From: Herpetosiphon llansteffanensis
GTDB lineage: Bacteria; Chloroflexota; Chloroflexia; Chloroflexales; Herpetosiphonaceae
NCBI RefSeq assembly: GCF_003205875.1
Contig: NZ_PUBZ01000080.1
Span: 51,266-115,265, forward strand
Reading direction: 5' to 3'
Length of the DNA: 64,000 nucleotides
The notes beneath the pieces are model-generated. The model was given only the letters and a program-made list of their open reading frames with translations, did no database searches and was not told where the DNA came from. Shown here piece by piece: positions 7,586-16,995 of this stretch. Position 1 is the stretch's first letter. Every line of letters begins with the position of its first letter. A program made the position numbers and the translations under genes.

Positions 7586-10500
7586 ATGGAAATAGGGATT
7601 GTCAAGCCAGTTGCAATTGTCGATGAGATGCGCACTGCCTATCTCGATTATGCAATGAGTGTGATTGTCTCGCGGGCGTTACCTGATGCTCGCGATGGCC
7701 TCAAACCAGTGCAACGGCGGATTTTATATGCAATGTTCCGCGAAGGTCTTTTGCACAACGTTCGCTATTCCAAATGTGCAGGTGTTGTCGGCGAAGTGCT
7801 CAAGAAGTATCACCCACACGGCGATTCTTCGGTGTACGATGCGCTCGTGCGGCTCGCCCAACCATGGAATATGCGCTACCCGCTGGTCGATGGCCAAGGC
7901 AACTTCGGCTGTTTTACTGGCGATACCAAAATCAAGCTCCTTGATGGCACTGAAAAAAGCTTTGAAGAACTTGCTCAACTACCATATGACGAGATCTTCT
8001 ATGTTTACTCAGTTGATCGACAAGGCAAGATTGTGGTTGGTGAAGGCCGATCATCACGGATTACTCGCCGCCAAGCGCAGTTGGTTGAATTGACCTTTGA
8101 TGATGGCTCAGTAGTTCGCTGTACGCCTGATCATAAGTTTATGCTACGTGATCAGACGTGGAAAGAGGCCCAGCATTTAACGATCGATGATAGCTTAATG
8201 GCTGGCTATTTTGATGATTCTAATCCATTGATGGTTTTACAACCTCAAACTGGCGTATATGAAAATCTCCAGCTGCCCAAATCTAGCACTACCAAATCCT
8301 CAACTCATAGCTGGAATAGTGATCATCGTTTAATGCTTCAGCATACCTCGCGATTGCTTGCTCAATTTGGTAAGTTAGAGTTAAGTGCTGCGCTTTACGA
8401 TGCGAAACGCATTGAAACAATTCCTAACAGCGCGAAAGCAATCCAAGCCTTTGGTACATTTGATGAGTTAGTTCAAGTCGCATCAACCTATAATCATCGC
8501 GTGGTTGGGTTGCGCTGGCTCGATGAAACTGCTGATGTTTATGATATTACAGTTAATGAATATCATAACTTTATGCTGGCCAATGGTTGTGTTGTGCATA
8601 ACTCTGTCGACGGCGACGCTGCTGCCGCATATCGATACACTGAGGCGCGGCTCAAGGAAATTGCCGAAGAATTATTGCGCGACATCGACCGCGATACAGT
8701 GAATTTTGGCCCCAACTTTGATGGCGGCTATCAAGAACCGCTAGTATTGCCAGCGCGCTTGCCCAATTTGCTGCTCAATGGCTCATCGGGGATTGCCGTC
8801 GGCATGGCCACCAATATTCCGCCGCATAACCTTGGCGAGATTTGCGATGGCATTAGCTACTTGGTCGATAATCCCGATGCGACTGTTGAAGATTTGATTA
8901 AGTTCATCCCTGGCCCCGACTTTCCAACCGGCGGCTCGATTTTGGGTACTGAAGGCATTGTCAGTGCCTATACTAGTGGCCGTGGCCGGATCTTGATTCG
9001 CGCCAAAGCCCATATCGAAGAAGCAGCCCGTGGCGCATACCATATCGTCGTGACCGAATTGCCCTATCAGGTCAATAAATCACGCTTGATTGAACGGATT
9101 GCCGAGTTGGTCAAGGATAAACGCATCGAAGGTATTCGCGACGTGCGCGACGAATCCGACCGCTCTGGGATTCGGATGGTGATTATTTTGAAACAAGATG
9201 CCCAGCCCAAAAAGGTGCTCAATCATCTGTTCAAATACACCAGCATGCAAACGACCTTTGGGGCCAATATGTTGGCCTTGGTCGAAGATGGCAAGCAGCC
9301 ACGCACGCTTTCGCTCAAAAAAGCGTTGCAAGAATACATCGAACATCGCCAAATCGTTATTCGACGGCGTACCGAGTTTGATCTGGCCAAAGCCAAAGCG
9401 CGGGCGCACATTCTCGAAGGCTTGAAGATTGCGCTTGATCAGCTTGACGAAGTGATTGCGACGATTCGCGCCAGCCGCACTGCTGAAACAGCGCGCAGTA
9501 ACTTGATGAAAAATTTCAAACTGAGCGAATTGCAATCGCAAGCGATTTTGGAAATGCAATTGCGCCGTTTGGCTGGCCTCGAACGCAAAAAGATCGAGGA
9601 CGAATATAAAGAAGTATTGCGCTCAATTGCCGACTTCGAAGATATTTTGTCCAAGCCAGAACGGGTTTTCACGATCATCAAAGACGATGTGGCCGAACTC
9701 AAGGAAAAATATGGTGATGTCCGCCGCTCGCGAATTATTGCCGATGCGACTGGCGATATCAGCACCGAAGACCTGATTCCCGACATGAATGTGTTGGTAA
9801 CGGTGACTGATCGCGGTTACATCAAGAAACTGCCTGGCGATACCTATCGGGTGCAAAATCGCGGTGGGCGGGGCATTAAAGGCATGACCACCAAAGAAGA
9901 CGATGTGGTGGCACACCTCTTGATGTGTAATACGCTGAACGACTTACTGTTCTTTACCAACCGTGGTAAAGTCTATCAACTCAAAGTACACGAAGTACCC
10001 GATGCCAGCCGCACGGCCAAAGGCCTGCCGTTGGTCAACTTGATCTCGCTCGAGCCAGGCGAATTGGTCACATCATTGATTGCCGTTCCCGATTTCGACG
10101 ATGGCGAATATTTGGTGATGACCACCGTCAAAGGCCGAATCAAGCGTACCAAATTGAGCGAATATAGCTCGGTGCGTTCGAATGGTCTGATTGCAATTGG
10201 GCTTGATGCTGGCGACGAACTGCGCTGGGTCAAGACCAGCAATGGCGATGAAGATATTTTGATGACAACCCAACAGGGTCAAACCATCCGCTTCAGCCAA
10301 TCTGAAGTGCGGCCAATGGGGCGGCCAGCAAGTGGCGTAATTGGCATCAAAATGTCGGCCAAAGATCAAGTTGTGGGGATGGATTTGGTTCGACCAGATT
10401 CACAGCTTTTGGTAATTACGTCACACGGCATGGGCAAGCGCACCGACCTTGAAGATTATCCAGTCAAGGGGCGGGCAACCCAAGGTGTGATTACCATGCG

Positions 10501-10762
10501 GCTTAAGCCAGGCGATATTATTGCCGCCGCATTAGTGCTGACTGATAGCGATATTGTTACCACAATTACTCGCAATGGCGTAGTGATGCGCACCCGTGCC
10601 GACAAGATTTCTAAGTATGGGCGAACGACCCAAGGCGTTAACGTAATCAATCTTGACAAGAAAGATTTAGTTGCGGCAGTCTCGGCTGAACCTCCAGTTG
10701 ACGACAAGAGCGACGATTCGGATGCCAACGATAGCCCCGGCACAGTAACCCTCACTGCTTAA
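7586..10762 (+). CDS. gyrA: DNA gyrase subunit A precursor containing an intein
   Basis: A 1058-residue precursor; after removal of the 231-residue intein the mature subunit is 827 residues, normal for GyrA. The quinolone-resistance region is present as [19 protein letters not shown]. The catalytic tyrosine is in [10 protein letters not shown], precursor residue 351, twelve residues after the splice point. The C-terminal beta-propeller contains a GyrA-box-like [10 protein letters not shown], which argues for GyrA rather than ParC. GyrA with GyrB introduces negative supercoils using ATP. An AAGGGA site precedes the ATG, and a strong terminator follows. No gyrB is adjacent. Confidence 0.96.
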   Translation: MEIGIVKPVAIVDEMRTAYLDYAMSVIVSRALPDARDGLKPVQRRILYAMFREGLLHNVRYSKCAGVVGEVLKKYHPHGDSSVYDALVRLAQPWNMRYPLVDGQGNFGCFTGDTKIKLLDGTEKSFEELAQLPYDEIFYVYSVDRQGKIVVGEGRSSRITRRQAQLVELTFDDGSVVRCTPDHKFMLRDQTWKEAQHLTIDDSLMAGYFDDSNPLMVLQPQTGVYENLQLPKSSTTKSSTHSWNSDHRLMLQHTSRLLAQFGKLELSAALYDAKRIETIPNSAKAIQAFGTFDELVQVASTYNHRVVGLRWLDETADVYDITVNEYHNFMLANGCVVHNSVDGDAAAAYRYTEARLKEIAEELLRDIDRDTVNFGPNFDGGYQEPLVLPARLPNLLLNGSSGIAVGMATNIPPHNLGEICDGISYLVDNPDATVEDLIKFIPGPDFPTGGSILGTEGIVSAYTSGRGRILIRAKAHIEEAARGAYHIVVTELPYQVNKSRLIERIAELVKDKRIEGIRDVRDESDRSGIRMVIILKQDAQPKKVLNHLFKYTSMQTTFGANMLALVEDGKQPRTLSLKKALQEYIEHRQIVIRRRTEFDLAKAKARAHILEGLKIALDQLDEVIATIRASRTAETARSNLMKNFKLSELQSQAILEMQLRRLAGLERKKIEDEYKEVLRSIADFEDILSKPERVFTIIKDDVAELKEKYGDVRRSRIIADATGDISTEDLIPDMNVLVTVTDRGYIKKLPGDTYRVQNRGGRGIKGMTTKEDDVVAHLLMCNTLNDLLFFTNRGKVYQLKVHEVPDASRTAKGLPLVNLISLEPGELVTSLIAVPDFDDGEYLVMTTVKGRIKRTKLSEYSSVRSNGLIAIGLDAGDELRWVKTSNGDEDILMTTQQGQTIRFSQSEVRPMGRPASGVIGIKMSAKDQVVGMDLVRPDSQLLVITSHGMGKRTDLEDYPVKGRATQGVITMRLKPGDIIAAALVLTDSDIVTTITRNGVVMRTRADKISKYGRTTQGVNVINLDKKDLVAAVSAEPPVDDKSDDSDANDSPGTVTLTA
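7910..8602 (+). other. GyrA mini-intein (231 residues)
   Basis: Begins with Cys (TGT at 7910) after the extein sequence DGQGNFG and ends with Asn (AAC at 8600-8602) before extein SVDGD. Block A is [13 protein letters not shown], block B is [14 protein letters not shown], block F is [19 protein letters not shown] and block G is NGCVVHN followed by Ser. All residues needed for splicing (Cys1, block B Thr/His, penultimate His, terminal Asn, Ser+1) are present. The ~115-residue centre has no LAGLIDADG motif that I can see, so a homing endonuclease is probably absent or decayed. Confidence 0.93.
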
Positions 10763-10785
10763 GCTTTTTAAGCAATTCACTTGCG

Positions 10786-10826
10786 AAAAACCCGTTGCAT
10801 ACCTGATGTGCAACGGGTTTTTGCGT
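10786..10826 (+). terminator. Rho-independent terminator after gyrA
   Basis: A perfect 14-base stem, AAAAACCCGTTGCA (10786) and TGCAACGGGTTTTT (10809-10822), with a nine-base loop and a T-run. It lies 24 bases after the gyrA stop codon. Confidence 0.9.
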
Positions 10827-10902
10827 GTTAAACTCAAATTCAGCTATATACCTAGATCACACTTTTTTTACCCTGTTTTAATCTAGCTATTCATGGAAAC
10901 TG

Positions 10903-11112
10903 TGATATAATCGGGGAGACATAACATAATACCAGCAATTTTCCACCTCTATATCCCATCTACTTACCACCACCACTGTCCGCTGTCGGTTGACCTATTG
11001 ACCCAGAAAGCGAAGGAACGGAAGATACACCAACAGGCCGAGGAGCCTGTAAACCGCCATGATAGCGGGGTCTCTTTTCCGCGCAGTCAAAGAGGATTGC
11101 AAGGAGGCGAGC
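10903..11112 (+). promoter_or_regulatory. Extended -10 promoter and ~200-base structured leader
   Basis: TGATATAAT (10903-10911) is an extended -10 box with no good -35 box. The predicted leader reaches the ATG at 11113. It contains ACAGGC/GCCTGT (11033-11050) and CCGC/GCGG (11054-11068), the second followed by CTCTTTT. This could be an attenuator. I do not recognise a known riboswitch class. The rest of the gap after gyrA holds nothing else that I can see. Confidence 0.45.
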
Positions 11113-11490
11113 ATGATCTCTTCAAGCGTATATATGTTGCTTGAGCAAGCGATCGATACTCCCGAAAAGCTGCATTGTGTCATACTATTTGCACAACGAA
11201 CAGTCAATCAAGGCACGGCTGCTCACATCGCCCGCCAGCTAGGGCGCGATATTTGGAGCATTGAGCGTGCGCTCAAAGAGCTCAGTGAAGCAGGGATTCT
11301 TTCCGTCGCCGGTGAAGGCAAATCATCGTGTTATCACTATCAACCGCGGGCGTATGTGGTTAATGCCTTGGAGTTGTTAATTCAGACCTACAACGACCCG
11401 ATTTTGCGCAGCGAAGTATGCGATTATGTGCGTGAGCTAGCCAGCTACGCGCCCTATCGTGCCCACTTCCATACCATGCTCACAATCTAA
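11113..11490 (+). CDS. Winged helix-turn-helix regulator-like protein
   Basis: A 125-residue protein. AAGGAGG five to six bases before the ATG at 11113 fixes this start; an upstream in-frame ATG at 11059 has no such site. Residues about 35-80 (AAHIARQLGRDIWSIERALKELSEAGILSV) form a clear helix-turn-helix with a following wing, like ArsR/MarR-type regulators. The C-terminal ~45 residues are helical. No ligand-binding domain or cysteine cluster is evident. Its own long leader suggests that expression is controlled after transcription starts. The target is unknown. Confidence 0.75.
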   Translation: MISSSVYMLLEQAIDTPEKLHCVILFAQRTVNQGTAAHIARQLGRDIWSIERALKELSEAGILSVAGEGKSSCYHYQPRAYVVNALELLIQTYNDPILRSEVCDYVRELASYAPYRAHFHTMLTI

Positions 11491-11916
11491 ATCTGCGTCG
11501 GCTCATAGCTCCTGAGAAGAGAGAGCGACGTTGGTTGTAGCGCATTATTAATCTCCTCTGATTATGAATTTAATGTGATATTGAATATAGATTATGCCGC
11601 ATTCATACAGCTTTTCGAGTAAGCTCGTGTGCTTGACAGGTATAGTGTTGTTTGCTATGCTCTTTTTCGAGAAAGATCATCAATATTCCTATCCTCCATC
11701 AATACACTCCATTCTAGCTCTTCTTTCTTAATGCAATAAAACATACGCTGTTTATGCAAGCAATTATTTAATTTTTTAAAACTATGTGTAGCATTTAAAT
11801 CTACAATTGATTTAGATGATTATTTCTGCTGGCTATAAATAATGTTTCAGCACTCGTATGTTTGATATAGTGAATAATATTATTGCAAACATTTAATTTT
11901 TTAAGAAGGATTCGTT
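11491..11916 (+). promoter_or_regulatory. AT-rich gap with a consensus promoter at 11633-11661
   Basis: This 426-base gap has no supported gene. It contains TTGACA (11633-11638), a 17-base spacer and TATGCT (11656-11661), one of the best sigma70 promoters in the window. Transcription would begin near 11668, about 250 bases before the lipoprotein gene. Either the lipoprotein mRNA has a long untranslated leader or a small RNA is made here. A small palindrome CGAG-TAAG-CTCG lies just upstream. Confidence 0.6.
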
Positions 11917-12453
11917 ATGTTTCGCTTAGTATATCGAGGCAGCTTGTTGCTATTATTGTGCAGCAGCGTCTTTTTGGGCTGTAGCACCACGAAACTTCCT
12001 ACGAATCCGCCCGATTCTACTCAAGTTGCGCCAGGCGACGTTGTTGAACCAGCAAGCTTGGAAGAATTTCTGCGTGTGAGCAAATTGCGCGAATCGCTCG
12101 AAATTGAATGGTATAACCCTACCACGAGAAGTTGTATGACGATTCGTGATCAAGATTTTATTAAGCAGTTTGTCGATACAATGGGCAATCCAAAATCCAG
12201 CCAACCAATCAGCGCCAGCGAAGCAACATTACTGATCTTCGAAACGAACAGCCTTGATCAGCCAGCAGATACCCGGCTGATTGCGCTGAATCTTGATCCT
12301 GTCCAAGCCACGGCGGCGTTTAACAATCTATCAACGCCCAATTGGCCAATCGATTTGCAGGGTCAATATCAGCTTGGCGATCCACAGGCGTTGTTGGATT
12401 TATTGGCAACCATCGAACCAAAATCAACAACCAATGGCCCTGTGTGTGAATAG
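11917..12453 (+). CDS. Putative lipoprotein of unknown function
   Basis: A 178-residue protein. The N-terminus MFRLVYRGSLLLLLCSSVFL ends in a lipobox, LGC, with the lipidated Cys near residue 22, so it is predicted to be anchored to the membrane on the outer face. The remainder is globular, with no motif that I recognise and Cys near positions 73 and 177 that might form a disulfide. AAGGA lies six bases before the start. It may be transcribed from the distant promoter at 11633. Confidence 0.75.
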   Translation: MFRLVYRGSLLLLLCSSVFLGCSTTKLPTNPPDSTQVAPGDVVEPASLEEFLRVSKLRESLEIEWYNPTTRSCMTIRDQDFIKQFVDTMGNPKSSQPISASEATLLIFETNSLDQPADTRLIALNLDPVQATAAFNNLSTPNWPIDLQGQYQLGDPQALLDLLATIEPKSTTNGPVCE

Positions 12454-12579
12454 CGGATAAACCCAAATCCAAGCTGAATTTGCCGTGTTATAGCACCTAC
12501 GCTCGATTCGCAAGCAGGAACCATTGCTGGCGACTGGTATACTAACGCCGAAAGCGAATTAAGCTAGCGAGGTAGCATT

Positions 12580-14166
12580 GTGGAACGTTTAGTGCTCAAT
12601 GGCGAGCAGTTAACTGTCGATGGTTTGGTGTCTGCCGCTCGAAATCCAGCAATTAAGGTTGAATTAGCTCCCGAAGCAATTGAACGAATGCACTATTCGC
12701 GGGCCGCTGTCGAGTGTTTTGTGGCCGAAGGTCGAGTGGTTTATGGCATTACCACGGGCTTTGGCCATTTTCAGAATCGCACAATTGATAGCGACCATGT
12801 GCGCGAATTGCAACGCAATATTATTATGAGCCATGCCACTGGCACAGGCACGCCGTTGCGCCGCGACCAAGTGCGGGCAATGTTGATTGTGCGGGTCAAT
12901 ACCTTGGCCAAGGGCTTTTCGGGCATTCGCCCCTTGGTTGCCCAAGCCCTGCTCGATTTGCTCAACGCCGATATGTTGCCAATTATTCCTTGCCAAGGCT
13001 CGCTTGGTGCGAGCGGCGACCTTGCACCACTGGCCCATGCCAGCTTGATTTTGCTTGGTTTAGGCGAGGCGGTTGAGGCTGGGCAATCGCCAGTCCATGG
13101 TCAACGCATCAGCGGAGCCGAAGTCTTGGCCCGTTTGAATCAAAAACCCTTAGTTTTAGAGGCCAAAGAAGGTTTGGCGCTTACCAATGGCACCGCCTTG
13201 TTGAGCGGGCTTGCAGCCTTGGCAATTTACGATGCAGAGCAACTGTGTCGCACTGCTGAAACTGTGGCTGCCTTGTCGATGGAAGCTTTGGCGGCCTTGC
13301 CTTCGGCCTTTGATCAACGGCTGCATGCGATTCGTCCGCATCCGCGCCAAATCGATAGCGCGCGCAGTATTCGCGAACTGTTGCAGGGTAGCAGCTTTGT
13401 CTACCCCAACGGCGAAGCTGATCCGGCGATCTATGGGCCGCATAAAGTGCAAGATGCCTACTCGTTGCGCTGCGTGCCGCAAGTGCATGGCGCAATTCGC
13501 GATGCTGCCTGTTATGGGCGCTGGGCCACCGAAATCGAACTCAATAGCGCCACCGATAATCCCTTGATTGTGCCGGTTGATCCTGCGCAACTTGCTGGCG
13601 AATACGAGGCGATTTCGGGCGGTAACTTCCATGGCGAGCCATTGGCCTTGGCGATGGATTTTCTCAAAGTGGCTTTGAGCGAGCTTGGCAACATTAGCGA
13701 GCGCCGTACTGCCCGCTTGGTTGATGCTGGCTTGAATGGCAATTTGCTGCCGCCATTCTTAACTGAACAAGGCGGTTTGCATTCTGGCATGATGTTGATT
13801 CAATATACGGCTGTGGCGTTGGCGAGTGAAAATAAAGTGCTGGTGCATCCCGCTGCTGCCGATACGATTCCCACCTCGGGCAATCAAGAAGATCACGTTA
13901 GCATGGGGCCAACCGCCGCTCGTCAAGCGGTCGAAATGCACGATAACGTCGTGGGAATTTTGGCCTGCGAAGCCTTGTGTGCCGCCCAAGCGATTGATTT
14001 ACGCTGGCAAAAACACCAGCATTTGCAACTTGGCCAAGGCACAGCTTTGGCGCAGCAGGCAATTCGGCAGGTTGTGCCATTTTTGGCCGAAGATACCGTG
14101 ATGTATCCGCATATCGAGCGCTTGAAGCAGTTGATTTTTGCTGGCAGCTTGGCCTTGGCTGAGTAA
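12580..14166 (+). CDS. hutH: Histidine ammonia-lyase
   Basis: A 528-residue member of the aromatic amino-acid lyase family. The Ala-Ser-Gly triad that forms the MIO cofactor lies in GASGDLAPLAH (residues 144-146). GNQEDHVSMG in the C-terminal half and the family length fit histidine ammonia-lyase, which converts L-histidine to urocanate. The start is GTG at 12580, with GAGGT upstream. No hutU, hutI or hutG is adjacent; the next gene is the convergent fmt. The substrate assignment rests on the overall motif pattern, so a related lyase is possible. Confidence 0.9.
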   Translation: MERLVLNGEQLTVDGLVSAARNPAIKVELAPEAIERMHYSRAAVECFVAEGRVVYGITTGFGHFQNRTIDSDHVRELQRNIIMSHATGTGTPLRRDQVRAMLIVRVNTLAKGFSGIRPLVAQALLDLLNADMLPIIPCQGSLGASGDLAPLAHASLILLGLGEAVEAGQSPVHGQRISGAEVLARLNQKPLVLEAKEGLALTNGTALLSGLAALAIYDAEQLCRTAETVAALSMEALAALPSAFDQRLHAIRPHPRQIDSARSIRELLQGSSFVYPNGEADPAIYGPHKVQDAYSLRCVPQVHGAIRDAACYGRWATEIELNSATDNPLIVPVDPAQLAGEYEAISGGNFHGEPLALAMDFLKVALSELGNISERRTARLVDAGLNGNLLPPFLTEQGGLHSGMMLIQYTAVALASENKVLVHPAAADTIPTSGNQEDHVSMGPTAARQAVEMHDNVVGILACEALCAAQAIDLRWQKHQHLQLGQGTALAQQAIRQVVPFLAEDTVMYPHIERLKQLIFAGSLALAE

Positions 14167-14190
14167 GCTTGGCGAAGATTGGTTGTGAAC

Positions 14191-14323
14191 CCCCTCACCC
14201 CAACCCCTCTCCCACGCGGCGGGCGAGGGGCTTTAACTGCGTGGTTCTTGCTCAATTTGTCGGTGAAACAGGGTTCTCCCCCTCGCCCGCGTCCAGTGGG
14301 AGAGGGGGCTTGGGGGGTGAGGG
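14191..14323 (+). repeat. GC-rich palindromic intergenic repeat, family 1, copy A
   Basis: A 133-base copy running from CCCCTCACCCCAACCCCTC to GGGGGGTGAGGG, with complementary ends and internal CTCGCCCGCG / GGGCGAGGGG hairpins. Related copies are at 26050, 30045, 57457 and 63957. It fills the gap between the convergent hutH and fmt stops and may act as a bidirectional terminator. Confidence 0.85.
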
Positions 14324-14355
14324 CACGTTGTACCCCAACAACCGACCCCCAGCCT

Positions 14356-15276
14356 TTACAAGCGTTCTAGCTCTTTGGCTCCGCGCCGCCAATCGCTGGC
14401 GGCCATTGGGCGTTTGCCTGCTGGCTGAACTTCGAGCAATTCGAGTGCGCCGCTGCCAGTGGCGACCAAAATTTGGCCTTGCTGTTCGATCAGCGTGCCT
14501 GGCTGCGCATTGCCGCTCCAACTGCTATGCGCTTTGGAGCGTAGAATTTTAAACGGCTGATCGTTGAGTTTTACCGCAGTCCCAGGCCATGGATCGTAGG
14601 CGCGGGTCATGCGTTCGATCACAATTGCAGGCAAGCTCCAATCAATCAAGCCATCGTTTTTGCTGATCATTTGGGTGTAGGTAGCTTGGCTATCATCCTG
14701 AATTTGGGCTTGAATTTGGCCCGCAGCATATGCTGGCAAGAGCTGAGCTAGCAACTCGCCACCTTGGCGCATCAGTTGGGCCGTCCATTCACCAGCCCGC
14801 GCATCTTTGGCCAAGGGCATGACCACTTGACCCAAAATTGGCCCAGCATCCATTTTGGCCGTTAGCTTGATGATCGACACGCCGACTAAATCATCACCTG
14901 CCAAAATTGCCCCCGTAATTGGTGCTGGCCCACGGTAGAGCGGCAAAATCGATGGGTGAATATTCAAATAGCCCAAGGCTGGAATTTGCAACACATTTTT
15001 ACGCAAAATCTCGCCATAGGCTGCCACAACCCCAACTTCTGGTGCAAAAGCCCGCAAACGCTCGACCACAGCTGGATCTTTGAGGGTTTCTGGTTGAAAC
15101 ACCGGAATCCCAAGCCGTTCGGCGGCAAGTTTGACCGGCGGCGCGGTAAGCACATTTTTGCGACCAGCAGGCCGATCTGGTTGGGTCACTACGCCGACAA
15201 TCTCATGACCGCTGGCGTGCAACAACTCAAGTGGCGCAACCGCGATTTCGGGCGTGCCTAAATATAAAATTCGCAT
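14356..15276 (-). CDS. fmt: Methionyl-tRNA formyltransferase
   Basis: A 306-residue Fmt, the normal length. It begins MRILYLGTPEIAVAPLE. The formyltransferase signature is seen in LNIHPSILPLYRGPAPI and the C-terminal OB-like domain binds tRNA. The enzyme uses 10-formyl-THF to formylate initiator Met-tRNA. The start at 15276 is preferred over an upstream ATG because GAGG lies eight bases before it and the family begins here. The usual partner def (peptide deformylase) is not next to it. The last codons come within 35 bases of repeat copy A. Confidence 0.95.
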   Translation of the reverse strand: MRILYLGTPEIAVAPLELLHASGHEIVGVVTQPDRPAGRKNVLTAPPVKLAAERLGIPVFQPETLKDPAVVERLRAFAPEVGVVAAYGEILRKNVLQIPALGYLNIHPSILPLYRGPAPITGAILAGDDLVGVSIIKLTAKMDAGPILGQVVMPLAKDARAGEWTAQLMRQGGELLAQLLPAYAAGQIQAQIQDDSQATYTQMISKNDGLIDWSLPAIVIERMTRAYDPWPGTAVKLNDQPFKILRSKAHSSWSGNAQPGTLIEQQGQILVATGSGALELLEVQPAGKRPMAASDWRRGAKELERL

Positions 15277-15300
15277 TGGCGATACCTCAAACTGGGAGAG

Positions 15301-15336
15301 TTTTCCAGCAAGCATGATACCGTGCTTGCTGGAAAA
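15301..15336. repeat. Perfect 14-base inverted repeat upstream of fmt
   Basis: TTTTCCAGCAAGCA and TGCTTGCTGGAAAA with an eight-base loop, between the acetyltransferase stop and fmt start. The T/A arrangement is reversed relative to a usual terminator (T before the stem, A after it), so its role is unclear. Confidence 0.6.
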
Positions 15337-15346
15337 TCGAAAGCAG

Positions 15347-15805
15347 CTAGGCGCGCTCTAAACGGGCACAGGTGCAAGGATAGCCAGCATTATCGCTCTC
15401 AAAAGTTTTGCTGATCGCGAAGCCAGCCCGTTGATAGAGTTCAACGGCACGGCGGTTTTCGGCAAGGGCAATCGTCCAAGCACCAGCCCCAATCTGCTCG
15501 AGGGCAAAATTCAGCAATTGGCGGCCCAAGCCACGGCCATAATGGCTTGGCGCGATATACAGCCAGCCAAGGTATTTGCCATTAATTCCAACAAAGCCCA
15601 CCACGTGATCATCAATGCTGACGACGAATTTTTGCGATTGCTCAAAATCGCTGAGCGATGCTTGATCGTCTGCAAGCGGGATAAATGCTCGTGGATCGCA
15701 CGCGCCGCGCAGTTCGTCGGGGCGGGCTGCATCGTGAATTTGACTGACCACAGCCCAATCGGCTTCAGTGTAGGGGCGAATCTGCCCAAGAGTTGTATCG
15801 TGCAT
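15347..15805 (-). CDS. GNAT-family N-acetyltransferase
   Basis: A 152-residue GNAT protein. The acetyl-CoA loop is seen as HYGRGLGRQLLNFAL (Q/R-x-x-G-x-G/A type), preceded by a strand GWLYIAPSHYG and followed by WTIALAENRRAVELYQRAGF, the usual C-terminal pattern. The start at 15805 has GGAG eight bases upstream; a longer form starting at 15865 is unlikely. The substrate is unknown. It may be co-transcribed with fmt, 70 bases downstream, through the inverted repeat. Confidence 0.85.
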   Translation of the reverse strand: MHDTTLGQIRPYTEADWAVVSQIHDAARPDELRGACDPRAFIPLADDQASLSDFEQSQKFVVSIDDHVVGFVGINGKYLGWLYIAPSHYGRGLGRQLLNFALEQIGAGAWTIALAENRRAVELYQRAGFAISKTFESDNAGYPCTCARLERA

Positions 15806-15972
15806 GATTAAAACTCCTGCAATAGGAAAGATGCCGAGCATACCAACTTGTGGCTCAATCCACATCCGACCTGAGAGGGAGCATAATCGAGTTAATGCCT
15901 GATCGCAGCAAACTGAAACTGTGTTAAGATAACGCGCAGTTCAGCGGCAACAACAGGCGGAAACAACACGGT

Positions 15973-16362
15973 ATGCTTGGAATGTTCAAGCAACAAGTCA
16001 AAATGCTTACATGGCGCACACTTTTTGGTTGGGCAATGGTTGTTCAGCTTGCTTTGGTGTGTCCATTGGGCTGTGTGATTCACTGTTTGCTGCAACACCA
16101 ACCAATGCTGATGCAAGCAGAAACGCAGCCAGCAAGCATGTTTGTCTGTGCCCTGATGACTCAAGCCGATTCGATGCCCAATGGAACCCAGAGTGGCTTA
16201 GCCGCGAGTAGCATGGGCAGTGGCTTGGTGGCAATGTTTGCACTGCTTGGTTTTTGGCCAAGCCTCATGTTTGGTTTGCGCAGCTTGCGCCGTTTGAATT
16301 GGCTTATTCAACACCCCTTAGTTTCGTTTCAACATCGATTAAGCACACCCCCTCCCCGCTAA
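15973..16362 (+). CDS. Small Cys/His-bearing membrane protein
   Basis: A 129-residue protein with two hydrophobic segments (about 17-42 and 78-98). The first contains CPLGCVIHCLLQHQP, a Cys/His cluster that could bind a metal. It resembles, in size and layout, small copper-associated membrane proteins such as DUF2946, but the match is too weak to name it. It is followed by a cytochrome c lipoprotein and a PepSY membrane protein on the same strand, which suggests a role in metal or redox handling at the membrane. Confidence 0.6.
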   Translation: MLGMFKQQVKMLTWRTLFGWAMVVQLALVCPLGCVIHCLLQHQPMLMQAETQPASMFVCALMTQADSMPNGTQSGLAASSMGSGLVAMFALLGFWPSLMFGLRSLRRLNWLIQHPLVSFQHRLSTPPPR

Positions 16363-16395
16363 ACCCAACTCAATCCACAATCAATGGTTTGTGAT

Positions 16396-16417
16396 CTCAG
16401 CGTGGCTTTACGCTGAG
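16396..16417 (+). repeat. Hairpin before the cytochrome c gene
   Basis: CTCAGCGT and ACGCTGAG with a six-base loop, 28 bases before the cytochrome c start. No T-run follows, so an RNA-stability or processing role is more likely than termination. Confidence 0.5.
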
Positions 16418-16444
16418 GATATTTGAGTTTGGGAGTTTTCTGCA

Positions 16445-16912
16445 ATGCCAATCTTTTTACGTTTGCGCTCTGCCGTTGCTGGTTTGGCGCTTGTGGGCTT
16501 GGCCGCCTGTGGCTCAGCAACAACCGATAGCAATGTCGGGCGCTTTACTGGGGTTTCAACGACGGTTCCTGTAGCTGGTAATAATGCTGCAAGCACTGGC
16601 GATACCGTGGCTGGCAAGGCAATTTTCGATGGCACAACCGCAATTGCTGGTGCGCCGCCCTGCCTGAGTTGCCATGTGGTCGATGCCGCCAAACCGCAAA
16701 CCGTCGGGCCAAATCTGGCCGGAATTGGCGTGCATGCAGCAACCAGGGTTGCAGGCCAAACCGCCAACGCCTATTTACACAGCTCAATTGTCGATCCCAA
16801 TAGCTTCTTCGTCGATGGCTTTGCCCAAGGCTTGATGTTTGCGGGCTATGGCGATGCGCTCACACCTCAACAGGTCGATGATGTTGTGGCCTATTTATTA
16901 AGTTTGCAGTAA
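16445..16912 (+). CDS. Cytochrome c lipoprotein
   Basis: A 155-residue lipid-anchored c-type cytochrome. The signal peptide ends in the lipobox LAAC (Cys near residue 22). The haem site is PPCLSCHVVD (CxxCH) near residue 76, with a likely axial Met in AQGLMFAG. The rest fits a class I cytochrome c. It would act as an electron carrier on the outer face of the membrane. GGGAG lies eight bases before the start. It is followed by a hairpin and a PepSY protein on the same strand. Confidence 0.88.
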   Translation: MPIFLRLRSAVAGLALVGLAACGSATTDSNVGRFTGVSTTVPVAGNNAASTGDTVAGKAIFDGTTAIAGAPPCLSCHVVDAAKPQTVGPNLAGIGVHAATRVAGQTANAYLHSSIVDPNSFFVDGFAQGLMFAGYGDALTPQQVDDVVAYLLSLQ

Positions 16913-16931
16913 ATCGATTAAGTAGCTTTTT

Positions 16932-16963
16932 GCTGCGCTCACTCAAATAGGTGTGAGCGCAGC
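16932..16963 (+). repeat. Hairpin between cytochrome c and PepSY genes
   Basis: GCTGCGCTCAC and GTGAGCGCAGC, a perfect 11-base stem with a ten-base loop, 20 bases after the cytochrome stop. The T-run lies before rather than after the stem, so it may stabilise or separate the two mRNAs rather than end transcription. Confidence 0.55.
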
Positions 16964-16995
16964 AGCTAAATCCTTCAGCATACCGAGGTTTTTAA

